Positions 26,894 to 35,653 of a DNA stretch of 64,000 nucleotides are shown piece after piece; the stretch's first letter is position 1; each line of letters opens with the position of its first letter. The stretch covers positions 150,354 to 214,353 of the forward strand of contig NZ_PKQP01000008.1 of NCBI RefSeq assembly GCF_002887735.1. The letters are read 5' to 3'. The stretch is from Stenotrophomonas bentonitica. Lineage in GTDB: Bacteria; Pseudomonadota; Gammaproteobacteria; Xanthomonadales; Xanthomonadaceae. The notes beneath the pieces were generated by a model, which did no database searches, was not told the origin of the DNA, and saw only the letters and a program-made list of their open reading frames with translations. Position numbers and translations under genes: made by a program.

Positions 26894-28786
26894 GTGATTA
26901 CGACCTCGCCTGCCCGCCGTGTTCCTGTCCTGCTCGCACTGGCCATCGCCGGCGCACTGCTGCTGCCGCGAGCCGACGCACATGCGCAGGCCCCGTCCAC
27001 GGCGAGCACACCGGCCACCCCCTCGTTCAATGCCCTGCTCGATGCGCAGACGATGGCCGCGATCAACGCCGATCCGGAACTGCGCACGATGCTCGGCATC
27101 AGCGACGATGCCGGCGGTGATCTATCCGGCCAGCTGACCGACGTCTCGCTGGCCCGGCGCGCGATCAACCGCCGCTTTCTTGTCGACAACCTGGCGCAGA
27201 TCCGTGCCTGGAAAGGTGCACCGCTGGATCCGCAGCAACGCCTCAGCGACGGCCTGGCGCGCTGGTTCTACCAGACCCAGATCGATCTGATGGCCGTGCC
27301 ATGGGCCGCGGCCTGGTTGCCGGTCGGCGGCAGCACCTACGCGATCGACCAGTTGTTCAGCCTGCCGGTCAACCTGCCGCAGTTCATGGACAACCAGCAT
27401 GCGGTGACCGACGACACCAGCGCCCGCCGCTACATTGAACGGCTCCAGGCGATGGGTACCAAGCTGGACCAGGTCCGCGCCAACGTCGACATGCAGGCCC
27501 AACAGGGCGTGGTGCCGCCGGCGGTTGCGCTGGAAGGGGCGGCCAACCAGTACCGTGCCCTGCTGAAACCGGCGCCGCAGGACAGCCTGTGGGTGCAGTC
27601 GTTGCAGCGCAAGCTGGACAAGGTCCCGTCCATCCCGGCGGCCCGGCGCGCTGAACTGATCGCGCAGGCCACCGCTGCGGTGCGAGACGCGGTGAACCCG
27701 GGGTATCAACGCCTGCTCGACAACGTGCAGGCCACGCTGGCGACCCATCCCGGCAACAACGGTGTGTGGGCACTGCCCGAGGGCAAGGCCTACTACGATG
27801 CCGCGCTGCGCTGGTATACCAGCACCGACCTGGATGCCGATGCGATCCACCAGATCGGCCTGCGCGAAGTGGCGCGGCTGGACACGGCGATGGATGACCG
27901 CCTGAAGCAGCTGGACCTGCGCGAGGGCAGCGTGGCCGCCCGCATCGAACAGCTACGCAAGGACCCGCGCTACCTGTATGAGGACAGCGACGCCGGCCGC
28001 AGGCAGCTGATCGGCGACATCGAACAGCGCCTGCGTGATCTTGATCCGATCCTGCCGACCTACTTCGGCCATCTGCCGACGCAGGAGCTGCTGGTTCAAC
28101 CGGTACCCGCGCACATGCAGGCCACTTCGCCCGGCGGCTACTATTACCCACCGGCGATGGACGGCTCGCGGCCGGGCACCTTCTTCATCAACCTGGGCGA
28201 TATCACCTCCAATACGCGCTGGAGCATTCCCACCCTCACCTATCACGAGGGCTCGCCGGGGCATCATTTCCAGATCTCGATCGGCCAGACCCTGACCGCG
28301 CTGCCGATGCTCCGCCGCAGTCTCAATCCCAGCGCCTTCAGCGAAGGCTGGGCACTGTATGCCGAACAGCTGATGGCCGAGACCGGCGTGTACCGCGACG
28401 ACCCCGCCGGTGATCTGGGCCGCCTGCAGGCCGAGATGTTCCGCTCGGTGCGGCTGGTGGTCGACACCGGCCTGCATCGCAAACGATGGACCCCCGGGCA
28501 GGCCATCGCCTACATGCAGGACAAGACCGGCATGACCCCGGCGGATGTGCGCATCGAGGTCTACCGCTACCTGGTGCAGCCCGGTCAGGCCGCCTCCTAC
28601 AAGATGGGCCAACTGCGGCTGCTGGAACTGCGCGAGCAGGCACGCCGGGAGCTGGGCGACCGCTTCGACATCCGTGCGTTCCACGACCTGATCCTGGGCA
28701 ACGGCGCCATGCCGATGACGGTGGTCAGCCAGGCCGTGGACGCCTGGATCGCCGCCGGCGGACCGGCCTCCACCCGGACACCATGA
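26894..28786 (+). CDS. DUF885 family exported metallopeptidase-like protein
   Basis: This 630-residue protein has a signal peptide (hydrophobic core LLALAIAGALLL, cleavage near HAQA) and the DUF885 core with the zinc-site motif YHEGSPGHHFQ near residue 450 and the later SEGWALYAEQL glutamate near residue 482. Members are thought to be gluzincin-like peptidases; the substrate is unknown. The GTG at 26894 is chosen because a GGAG sits 9 bases upstream (26882-26885) and a signal peptide follows. Upstream in-frame ATGs (26819 and earlier) add basic, cysteine-bearing residues unlike an exported protein. Confidence 0.85.
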   Translation: MITTSPARRVPVLLALAIAGALLLPRADAHAQAPSTASTPATPSFNALLDAQTMAAINADPELRTMLGISDDAGGDLSGQLTDVSLARRAINRRFLVDNLAQIRAWKGAPLDPQQRLSDGLARWFYQTQIDLMAVPWAAAWLPVGGSTYAIDQLFSLPVNLPQFMDNQHAVTDDTSARRYIERLQAMGTKLDQVRANVDMQAQQGVVPPAVALEGAANQYRALLKPAPQDSLWVQSLQRKLDKVPSIPAARRAELIAQATAAVRDAVNPGYQRLLDNVQATLATHPGNNGVWALPEGKAYYDAALRWYTSTDLDADAIHQIGLREVARLDTAMDDRLKQLDLREGSVAARIEQLRKDPRYLYEDSDAGRRQLIGDIEQRLRDLDPILPTYFGHLPTQELLVQPVPAHMQATSPGGYYYPPAMDGSRPGTFFINLGDITSNTRWSIPTLTYHEGSPGHHFQISIGQTLTALPMLRRSLNPSAFSEGWALYAEQLMAETGVYRDDPAGDLGRLQAEMFRSVRLVVDTGLHRKRWTPGQAIAYMQDKTGMTPADVRIEVYRYLVQPGQAASYKMGQLRLLELREQARRELGDRFDIRAFHDLILGNGAMPMTVVSQAVDAWIAAGGPASTRTP

Positions 28787-28796
28787 CGCCCCTGCA

Positions 28797-28823
28797 CAGG
28801 TGCCGGCCGCTGGCCGGTGCCTG
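28797..28823. repeat. REP-like hairpin downstream of the DUF885 gene
   Basis: CAGGTGCCGGCC and GGCCGGTGCCTG form 12-base arms with two mismatches around a GCT loop. The core matches the SMAG-type repeats elsewhere in the window, but the GTAG head is missing. It starts 10 bases after the stop codon and could also serve as the terminator. Confidence 0.6.
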
Positions 28824-28941
28824 CGTATAAATACCTAGCGTCTTACCGTGTAACTCCGGTTGTCCGTCGCGTGGGCGGTGCGCAGAGTGTCAGCAGGGTC
28901 GGCCCGTCGCGCGCCCCACTGACGACACTCTGGAGACTGTC

Positions 28942-29724
28942 ATGCCGCGCACCTCATCGGGCCTGCTGTTGGCGCTGGTCCTGATCGGACCCCTGCTCCT
29001 GCTTCCTCCTCCGCTGGCGGCGCAGCCCGCGGCGGCCAGCGTTGATGCCCAGGCCGTACAGGCACTCACCCGCATGGGCGCAGCCCTGCGCGCGCTGCCG
29101 CACTTCACCCTCAACGCCACCACCAGCACCGAGTACGTGCTCGATGATGGCCAGAAGATCGCCCTGCCGGGCACCGTCGCGTATCGCGTGCTGGGACCGG
29201 ACCACTTCTTCGTGGAGATACAGAGCGAGGACCAGCACCGCCAGCTGTTCTACGACGGCAAGGCGCTGACGATCTACTCGCCGCGGCTCAAGTACTACGC
29301 CACGCTGGATGGCCTGAACAAGAGCAGCCAGGCGCTGTTGACCGAATCGGCGACGACGTATGGCATCGAGTTGCCGCTGGCGGATCTGTTCCTGTGGGGC
29401 ACGCCGGCGTTTCCGACCGATCAGCTGCAGTCCGCGCTGCGCATCGGCAGCGCCCGCATCGGTGGCGAGGCAACCCAGCACTACGCCTTCCGGCAACCCG
29501 GGGTGGATTGGCAGGTCTGGATTTCCGACGCGACCCACCTGCCCCGCCAGCTGGCGATCACCAGCCATAGCGACCCCGCGTTGCCGACCTACCAGGCCAC
29601 GTTGAACTGGGATACGCGGCGCGCGGTGACCGCCAGGGAGTTGGCGTTCGATCCCAAGGGCGCGACGAAGATCGTGTTCGTACCGGTCGCGCTGGCCGTA
29701 CAGACCACTGACGGGGAGAACTGA
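28942..29724 (+). CDS. DUF2092 periplasmic protein, copy 1
   Basis: This 260-residue exported protein has a signal peptide ending near LAAQPA. The mature part reads like DUF2092: ALTRMGAALRALPHFTL, LFYDGKALTIYSPRLKYYA, PLADLFLWGT and a C-terminal strand pattern. DUF2092 is thought to have a LolA-like fold that could bind a lipid or hydrophobic ligand; that is inference. It starts an operon of five genes with near-zero gaps. A second copy with clear similarity (YDGKALSLYSPRLKYYAQ) lies at 36870-37688, in each case adjacent to a GYQQC-type protein. Confidence 0.82.
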   Translation: MPRTSSGLLLALVLIGPLLLLPPPLAAQPAAASVDAQAVQALTRMGAALRALPHFTLNATTSTEYVLDDGQKIALPGTVAYRVLGPDHFFVEIQSEDQHRQLFYDGKALTIYSPRLKYYATLDGLNKSSQALLTESATTYGIELPLADLFLWGTPAFPTDQLQSALRIGSARIGGEATQHYAFRQPGVDWQVWISDATHLPRQLAITSHSDPALPTYQATLNWDTRRAVTARELAFDPKGATKIVFVPVALAVQTTDGEN

Positions 29725-29726
29725 GC

Positions 29727-30365
29727 ATGGACCGTTCCGCTTGCCTGCGCGCCACGCTGGCCCCGGCCTTGATGACCCTGATGCTCGGCGCCGCGCTGCT
29801 GCCTGCCGACGCCGACGCGCGCCCCGGGCTGCGCGGCTTTGCCCATTCCTCGATCGCCCATGCCGGCGGCTTCGGCGGCGGCGGTCTGCCTCATGGAGGC
29901 GGCGGGTTCGCGCCGCACCCGCCGGGGCCTGGCCCCGCCCCGCATCCCGGTCCGGGCCCGCGCCCGGAGCCCGGCCCGCATCCTGGCCCAGGTCCCGGTC
30001 CCCACCCTGCTCCGGGGCCGGGTCCCGGCCCGGGACCTCATCCTCCAGGTCCTGGACCAGGCCCAGGCCCTGGCCCTGGACCTGGACCTGGACCCGGCCC
30101 TGGCCCCGGGCCGCATCCGCCCGGGCCACCCCCTCCGCCGCCCCCGCCGCCGTACTGGGACCATCCGTTCTGGGACGCCGCCGCGTTCACCGCAGGCGTG
30201 GCCGTCACGTCGGCCGTGATCGGCTCGGTGGTGTACTCCTTGCCGGTGGACTGCAGCACGGTCGTCGTCAATGGCATCGGCTACCAGCAGTGCGACAACG
30301 CCTGGTATCAGCCGCGCTATGCGGGCACGACGGTGCAGTACATCGTCGTGGATGCGCCGCGATGA
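29727..30365 (+). CDS. Secreted Gly-Pro-rich linker protein with conserved C-terminal domain, copy 1
   Basis: This 212-residue protein has a signal peptide, then about 80 residues dominated by GP/PGPGPG repeats (residues about 65-145), then a small conserved end: DHPFWDAAAFTAGVAVTSA, a CS/YQQC cysteine pair and WYQPRYAGTTVQY near the C-terminus. The same C-terminal domain ends the product of 36359-36868, where the linker is Asn/Arg-rich instead. I do not recognise a named family. It starts 2 bases after the DUF2092 stop and overlaps the next gene by 4 bases. The codon repeats are coding, not a separate satellite. Confidence 0.75.
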   Translation: MDRSACLRATLAPALMTLMLGAALLPADADARPGLRGFAHSSIAHAGGFGGGGLPHGGGGFAPHPPGPGPAPHPGPGPRPEPGPHPGPGPGPHPAPGPGPGPGPHPPGPGPGPGPGPGPGPGPGPGPGPHPPGPPPPPPPPPYWDHPFWDAAAFTAGVAVTSAVIGSVVYSLPVDCSTVVVNGIGYQQCDNAWYQPRYAGTTVQYIVVDAPR

Positions 30366-31180
30366 GGTGTCGGCGGCATCGGGCCTGGCTGGCGCTGCTC
30401 GCCCTGCTGGGTGCCGCGCCCCTCGCCGCGCAGCAGGCGCCGGCCGGATCGGCGTCCTCCGACGACATCGCACGCAAGCTGGCCGATCCCGGTGCGGCGC
30501 TGATCTCCGTGCCGTTCCAGTACAACTACCAAGGCTCGGTCGGGCCTGGCGGCGACGCGCACAACCAGCAGTTGAAGATCCAGCCGGTGATTCCGTTCGT
30601 CGGCGACAGCGGCAAGTTCATCCTGCGCCCTATCCTGCCGCTGAGCTGGAACCAGTTTCCGCAGGACAAACACGGCACCGGCGATCTGTTCGTGCAGGGG
30701 TATTACATCCCCAAGACCGCGGCGGAAGCGCATGGCACCGAATTCGGCTACGGCTTCGCCGCGCTGCTGGACACCGCTTCGCACGACAGTCTGGGCACGG
30801 GCAAGTACTCGCTCGGCCCGGCCTTCATCCTGGTCCACAAGACCAAGGCGTGGACCGTCGGCGCACTGGCCAACCATGTCTGGTCCGTTGCCGGCGATGA
30901 CGACCGCGAGGATGTCAGCAGCACCAGCGTGCAGCCGTTCGTGACCCGCAACCTGCCCGATGGCTGGTCACTCAGTGTCACCTCGGAAACCAATTACAAC
31001 TGGAAGGCGGCCAGCGGCGATGCCTGGACGGTACCGCTGGGTGCCACCGTCTCCAAAGTGCTCAGGCTCGGGCATACCCCGATCAGCATCGGTGTCGGCG
31101 GCTTCTACAACGTGGACCGGCCGCAGTACGCCAGTCGCTGGACCGGCCGGTTGATCGTGACGCTGGTCTTTCCCGAATGA
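30362..31180 (+). CDS. Outer-membrane beta-barrel protein (transporter-like)
   Basis: This 272-residue protein has a signal peptide (to AAQQAP) followed by amphipathic strands with ALISVPFQYNYQGS, IQPVIPFVGDSGKFILRPILP and a terminal LIVTLVFPE strand. The wording matches the small barrel family usually annotated simply as transporter, related to phenol-degradation outer-membrane proteins. ATG 30362 overlaps the previous stop by 4 bases, and a frame open upstream is ignored. A functionally similar barrel gene accompanies the second DUF2092 copy. Confidence 0.75.
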   Translation: MRCRRHRAWLALLALLGAAPLAAQQAPAGSASSDDIARKLADPGAALISVPFQYNYQGSVGPGGDAHNQQLKIQPVIPFVGDSGKFILRPILPLSWNQFPQDKHGTGDLFVQGYYIPKTAAEAHGTEFGYGFAALLDTASHDSLGTGKYSLGPAFILVHKTKAWTVGALANHVWSVAGDDDREDVSSTSVQPFVTRNLPDGWSLSVTSETNYNWKAASGDAWTVPLGATVSKVLRLGHTPISIGVGGFYNVDRPQYASRWTGRLIVTLVFPE

Positions 31181-31788
31181 GGCTGCTTCCCATGGACCGT
31201 TCTCTTCTTGTCGGCACCGCCCTGATCCTGCTGGGCGTGGCCCCCCTCGGCTGCAGCACCTCCACGCCCGCACGCAGTGACGCACCGCCCTCCACCGAAA
31301 AGATCGAGGCGCAGAACCAGGCGCGTACCGCCACCGCCGCGGTGCTCTCGCGGTTGTATGCCGCGCAGCCCGGTGCACGCCAGGCCGTGGAGCAATCGGC
31401 GGGTTACGCGGTCTTCCGCAGCTTCGGGGTCAAGGTATTGATTGCCGGCGGCGGCGGCGGGCATGGTGTGGCCATCGACAACCGCAGCGGCCGCGAGACC
31501 TTCATGCGCATGGTCGAGGTCCAGGCGGGCCTGGGCTTTGGCGCCAAGACCTTCGACCTGGTCTGGGTCTTCAAGACGCCAGAGGCGTACCAGGACTTCA
31601 TCACCCGCGGCATCGAGATCGGCGGCCAGGCAACGTTGGCAGCGAAGGTGGACAAGGCCGGCGGTGGACTCACCGGCGCGGTGCAGATTTCCGAGAACGT
31701 CTGGGTGTACCAGATGACCGAAAGCGGCCTGGCGGCGGAGCTGACCGTCAAAGGCACCCGCTACTACCCCGACAAGACATTGAACTGA
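31177..31788 (+). CDS. SYLF-domain lipid-binding lipoprotein (YSC84-like)
   Basis: This 203-residue protein has a lipobox at PLGCSTS (near residue 27) and a SYLF/YSC84-type domain: SAGYAVFRSFGVKVLIAGGGGGHGVAI, TFMRMVEVQAGLGFGAK and VWVYQMTESGL. SYLF domains bind phosphoinositides or other lipids in eukaryotes; bacterial roles are unclear. ATG 31177 overlaps the barrel gene stop by 4 bases. ATG 31192 would give a more compact signal peptide and is an equally good start. Confidence 0.8.
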   Translation: MRLLPMDRSLLVGTALILLGVAPLGCSTSTPARSDAPPSTEKIEAQNQARTATAAVLSRLYAAQPGARQAVEQSAGYAVFRSFGVKVLIAGGGGGHGVAIDNRSGRETFMRMVEVQAGLGFGAKTFDLVWVFKTPEAYQDFITRGIEIGGQATLAAKVDKAGGGLTGAVQISENVWVYQMTESGLAAELTVKGTRYYPDKTLN

Positions 31789-31810
31789 GCCGGCAGGCCA
31801 AGGAGTTCCC

Positions 31811-31987
31811 ATGCATGGCCATCCGCTGGTCTGGATCGTCAGCCTGTTCGTGCTGCCCCTGGTGGCGGCGCTGGTGCTGAGCCTGTTCGTCCGCCACCGC
31901 GGCATCAGTGCCAATGCGGTGCTGGCCTGGTTCGTGATCGTGTGCTGGTGCGGGGCGCTCGGGGTAATTCTCTCGCAGGTGTGGTGA
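31811..31987 (+). CDS. 58-residue membrane protein
   Basis: A short frame with AAGGAG 6 bases before ATG 31811 encodes 58 residues. There are two hydrophobic helices (about residues 7-27 and 37-56) joined by RHRGISANA. The second helix carries two cysteines (VCWCG). It starts 22 bases after the SYLF gene and is the last gene of the plus-strand arm. The architecture resembles PLDc_N-like or Pmp3-like mini-membrane proteins, but no family is certain. Confidence 0.65.
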   Translation: MHGHPLVWIVSLFVLPLVAALVLSLFVRHRGISANAVLAWFVIVCWCGALGVILSQVW

Positions 31988-31993
31988 CCCGCG

Positions 31994-32062
31994 CTGCCGG
32001 CCAGCGGCCGGCACTAGCCAGACAGGCGAGCACCCCACGGTAGTGCCGGCCGCTGGCCGGCA
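31994..32062. repeat. Inverted pair of SMAG-type REP elements
   Basis: A unit on the minus strand (TGCCGGCCAGCGGCCGGCA at 31995-32013, head CTAG) faces a plus-strand unit with the canonical head GTAG and hairpin TGCCGGCCGCTGGCCGGCA (32040-32062). The pair sits exactly between the convergent ends of the two arms of the envelope cluster and could terminate or stabilise both transcripts. The form matches dimeric REPs of Stenotrophomonas. Confidence 0.8.
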
Positions 32063-34360
32063 TCACAGCGATTGCCCCAGCTCGATGAAGAGCACGTTCT
32101 CGCCGCCTTCGCGGAATCCCATGCCGAAGATCAGCGGGCCGACCCACGAATCGAAGCCGAGGAATACGCTGCCGTTCCAGATGCCGTCGCTCAGTGACAT
32201 GTCGCTGCGCCGCTGCCAGGCATTGCCGTACTCCACCGTGCCCCCGACCTGCGCCGAGCGGCCCAACAGCTTGCCCAGCTCATAGGTATAGCCGGCGAAC
32301 CCGAGCGCATAGTCCTGGCCAGTCAACTGGTTGTGCTGGAACCCGGCCAGCCGCCAGCGCCCACCGAGGCGGTAGAGGTTCTGCACCGGCGCCGTGCCCG
32401 ACGCGGTCACGTGATAGCGCAGCCCCAGCTGCAGCGCATGCTTGCCAAACGATCTGGCGGCCACGACATCCAGATCGATCTGGCCGAAGCGGGCATCTGC
32501 GCCGAGGCTCGGGCTGGACTGGTACGTCCCCGCCGTGACGAGATAGCCATCGCGCGGGAAGTACACGCTGTCGATATCGTCCAGGGTCGCCTGCGCGATC
32601 CACGCGCCCTCGTCGAAGTTCACCCGCGGAATGGTGGGGTCGCCCACTTCCACCTCCGCATTGCCGGTATACCGCTGCACGCCGACCGACAGCGCCAGCA
32701 CATTGGACACATTGCGGAACACGGCCAGCGTCGCACCGGTACGACGCACGCGATAGCGCGCGATCTTGTCGCCGGCATCGTCGTAGAGATTGAAGCTGCG
32801 GGTCTGGAACCCGCCGCCCGCCTGGAAGGCGTAACGATCGTGCAGATCGAACGGATGATAGTACTGGCCGGTCAGACCCGGCTCGCTGCCGATCTGCAGG
32901 GCGATACGCGCTTCGGCACCGTAGGGCGACAGCGGCGAGAACAGCAGGCCGGCGCGCAGGTTGCTTTCGTGGTTGCCTTCCAGATCGTTGCTCAGGCTGA
33001 GCCCGGCTTCCAGGTACACCGGTCCGTTGGGCTTGGCATACGCGGACACCACCACGCCGGTGCGTCCGTCACGCTCCTTGACCTCATAGTTGATGCTGGC
33101 CAGCGTTCCCATGCCGTAGGCGCGCAGTACACCGGCCTGCATCGCCTCGATATCCAGCGGCGCGCCGACGTGGACCGGGAGATAGGACAGCAGCAGCGCA
33201 TCGGCATAGCCGGTGTGGTTGTCGACCTCGACAAAGTCGATGGTGGCCGGTGCCACCGGATGCGTGCGACCGGCACGCTGGGCGGCCAGTCGGGTGTACT
33301 CCTGCGGCGCCTGCGCGAACGCCTGCAGCGCCGGCGCGGCCTGGTCGGCGGCGAGCTGGCCGATCCGCAACGCCTCGGGCGCCTTGTCGAAATCGCCGGT
33401 GGCCACCTTGCCGGTCAGATCGGGCGAGATCAGCAGATCCTGCGCGCCCAGACTGTCCAGTTGTGCCTGCGCGCTGCGGGTGGTCAGGAAGCCGCTCAGC
33501 TGGCTGATCACATCCACCAGGCTGGCGTCGCGATCCAGCGCGCTCAAGGGCGTGCCGACGTCCACCGCGATGACCCGGTCGGCCCCCATCGCGCGCACCA
33601 CGTCGATCGGCACCTGGTTGGACAGGCCGCCATCAAGCAGCACGTGCCCGTCGATCACCACCGGCCGGAAGATGCCCGGCAAGGACATGCTCGCGCGCAT
33701 CGCCATCGGCAGGCTGCCTTCGGCCAGCACCACCGGCATGCCGGTATTGATATCGGTGGCGACCGCCCGGAACGGGATCGGCAGGTCATCGAAGCGGCCA
33801 TTGACCCGGCCGCCGCCGGTGGCGCGCTCGAACAGGGCGATCAGCTTTTCGCCCTCGGAGACCCCCCCGGCCAGTGCCACCGCCTTGCCCTCGCCGCCGA
33901 GCCCGATGCCGATCGGTGCCAGTTGTGCGTAATCGTCGGCCTTGCGCCGCAGCGAGCGCTCACGACGTGGCAGGGTGTCGGTGAACAGGCTCAGCCATTC
34001 GGTGCTCAGCACCAGCTGCTCGATCTGCTCGGGCGTGGAGCCGGACGCGTACAAGGCACCGACCAGCGCGCCAGCACTGGTGCCGGCGATGCAGTCCACC
34101 GGAATATGCAGCGCCTCCAGCTGCTTGAGGATGCGCACGTGTGCGATACCGCGTGCGCCGCCGCCGCCCAGCGCCAGCCCGATCCGTGGCCGGGTGTCAC
34201 CCGGGCCGCGCACGCCGCAGTGGTCTGCCTGGCCTGCGGGCGCGGCAGCGACCACCGGTTCGGCAGCCTGCAGCGGCGACAGGGCACCACTGGCGCACAG
34301 CCACGCCACTGCGAGCGCCAAGGCGCGCGACGCCGGGTGCCCGGGGCGTTTCAGCGCCAC
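32063..34360 (-). CDS. Patatin-like phospholipase with BamA-type barrel (PlpD-like)
   Basis: This 765-residue protein has a signal peptide (ends SPLQAAE), a patatin domain with oxyanion loop GGGGARGIAH near residue 75, catalytic serine in GTSAGALVG near residue 104 and aspartate in LDGGLSNQ near 248, then a POTRA-like linker and a 16-strand Omp85-type barrel ending in VLFIELGQSL. This is the layout of PlpD, a type Vd autotransported phospholipase. GTG 34360 is the likely start because it precedes a good signal sequence. It overlaps the barrel gene by 10 bases, so expression is coupled. Confidence 0.9.
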   Translation of the reverse strand: MALKRPGHPASRALALAVAWLCASGALSPLQAAEPVVAAAPAGQADHCGVRGPGDTRPRIGLALGGGGARGIAHVRILKQLEALHIPVDCIAGTSAGALVGALYASGSTPEQIEQLVLSTEWLSLFTDTLPRRERSLRRKADDYAQLAPIGIGLGGEGKAVALAGGVSEGEKLIALFERATGGGRVNGRFDDLPIPFRAVATDINTGMPVVLAEGSLPMAMRASMSLPGIFRPVVIDGHVLLDGGLSNQVPIDVVRAMGADRVIAVDVGTPLSALDRDASLVDVISQLSGFLTTRSAQAQLDSLGAQDLLISPDLTGKVATGDFDKAPEALRIGQLAADQAAPALQAFAQAPQEYTRLAAQRAGRTHPVAPATIDFVEVDNHTGYADALLLSYLPVHVGAPLDIEAMQAGVLRAYGMGTLASINYEVKERDGRTGVVVSAYAKPNGPVYLEAGLSLSNDLEGNHESNLRAGLLFSPLSPYGAEARIALQIGSEPGLTGQYYHPFDLHDRYAFQAGGGFQTRSFNLYDDAGDKIARYRVRRTGATLAVFRNVSNVLALSVGVQRYTGNAEVEVGDPTIPRVNFDEGAWIAQATLDDIDSVYFPRDGYLVTAGTYQSSPSLGADARFGQIDLDVVAARSFGKHALQLGLRYHVTASGTAPVQNLYRLGGRWRLAGFQHNQLTGQDYALGFAGYTYELGKLLGRSAQVGGTVEYGNAWQRRSDMSLSDGIWNGSVFLGFDSWVGPLIFGMGFREGGENVLFIELGQSL

Positions 34361-35544
34361 GCGCTGCCGACCTGGATGTAGAACGTGTCGTCTTCCGGGC
34401 CCCACGCATAGTCCACGCCGACATGCATGCCCAGCTGGCGGGCGATCAGATAGCGCACGCCGGCGCCTTTCGACACCTGGCTGGCGCCGTCGCTGAAACT
34501 GTTCTGCCGGCCCCAAGTGCGCCCCGCACCAACGAAGCCGATCAGCGCCCAGCGCTGGGTCATGTTCCAGCGCAGCTCGCTCTCCAGTACCGCAGCCCGC
34601 GTGTCCTGGTAACGCGCCGAGCCGATGCCGCGCAGGTCGATGTAGGGCAGTCGATAGAACGGAATGTCACCGTTGGCCCAGCGGGCATCCGCGCGCGCAC
34701 CGAGCACGAAATGCCTGCCCATCGGCCAGTAACTGTAGGCATGCCCGCGATAGCTCTGGAAACTGGCATCGCTGCCGATCCCCGGCAGATACGCGTTGCC
34801 TTCGATCATGCCAAGCCAGCCGCTGGAAGGCGTGAACGGGTTGTCGCGCGAATCGTACTCCAGCGACAGGCCCAGCCCGGAGCTGCGCTTGGACAGTTCG
34901 TGTGGCTGGAAACGATCGCGGTCGGAGGCGACATCGAAGCCGATATCCAGATCCATGTAGATCCAGGCCAGGCCGACATAGAGATTGCGGTCACCCAGGC
35001 GCCGGAAGCCCTGCTGGAAGGACATCAGGCCGTCCATGTTGTAGTCGATCTTCTGCGCGGGCAGCACCGTGCCGGGCGTATAGAAGCCCAGGTTGAACGA
35101 CGCTTTGGCCACGCCGCCGCGGTAGCGCCAACGGTCATCGTCGAAGTGCAGCGAGGCGCCCACGCCATACGCTTCGCTGCCGTTGGAGGTGCGCATGGCC
35201 CCACCGCCGTAGATGTCCGGCGTAACCATCTTCGGGGCACCGTCCTCGCCCGTCGCCCCCGAGGACGGTGGGCGGTGGAAGAACGCCAGCGCCACGCCAC
35301 CGCCGTTGCCGACGGCCGGATCGGTGACGATGATCGGAACCGGCAGAAAGCCGCGGTGCTCCAGCAACCAGCGCGACATGTCGAACCGGCCGTCTTCGGC
35401 GTCACGGAACAGGGACGCCCGTGGCGCCGGAGCGGCCGCGGGCGCCGGCGCAGGCGATGGAGCGGCGGGCTGCTGGGCAATCGCGGCGCAGGGCGTGAGC
35501 ACGCCCAACAGCGAGAGCAGGCGTACGGCATGGCCGATCGACAC
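34351..35544 (-). CDS. BamA/TamA (D15) family outer-membrane barrel protein
   Basis: This 397-residue protein has a signal peptide (cleavage near AIAQQ), a short Ala/Pro linker and a barrel of the bacterial surface antigen type: VGNGGGVALAFFHRP, LEYDSRDNPFTPSSGW and GDVPFY-like strand GDIPFYRLP, ending FYIQVGSAWR. It has no POTRA repeats, so it is much shorter than BamA and may be a specialised barrel. GTG 35544 follows a GAGGT at about 9 bases. The stop overlaps the patatin gene start, suggesting that the two barrel proteins work together. Confidence 0.8.
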   Translation of the reverse strand: MSIGHAVRLLSLLGVLTPCAAIAQQPAAPSPAPAPAAAPAPRASLFRDAEDGRFDMSRWLLEHRGFLPVPIIVTDPAVGNGGGVALAFFHRPPSSGATGEDGAPKMVTPDIYGGGAMRTSNGSEAYGVGASLHFDDDRWRYRGGVAKASFNLGFYTPGTVLPAQKIDYNMDGLMSFQQGFRRLGDRNLYVGLAWIYMDLDIGFDVASDRDRFQPHELSKRSSGLGLSLEYDSRDNPFTPSSGWLGMIEGNAYLPGIGSDASFQSYRGHAYSYWPMGRHFVLGARADARWANGDIPFYRLPYIDLRGIGSARYQDTRAAVLESELRWNMTQRWALIGFVGAGRTWGRQNSFSDGASQVSKGAGVRYLIARQLGMHVGVDYAWGPEDDTFYIQVGSAWR

Positions 35545-35653
35545 GGGGGCACCTCGGGGATGGGAAGCCAAGTGCGCGGGCCCGTGCCGGTGGGAGGGAA
35601 CAGCCCGGCGCGGGCCCACGCGGTTGAACGCATCTCAGGCCGTGCCGCAGTGA

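Noticed and set aside
29941..30150. Possible satellite or CRISPR-like repeat made of short GC-rich units
   Set aside because: The repeats are codons for GP/PGPG inside an expressed-looking gene with a signal peptide and conserved C-terminus; there are no spacers of constant length.
32333..34381. A 682-codon plus-strand frame opposite the patatin gene
   Set aside because: It is a shadow frame; the minus strand encodes an unmistakable patatin-barrel protein.
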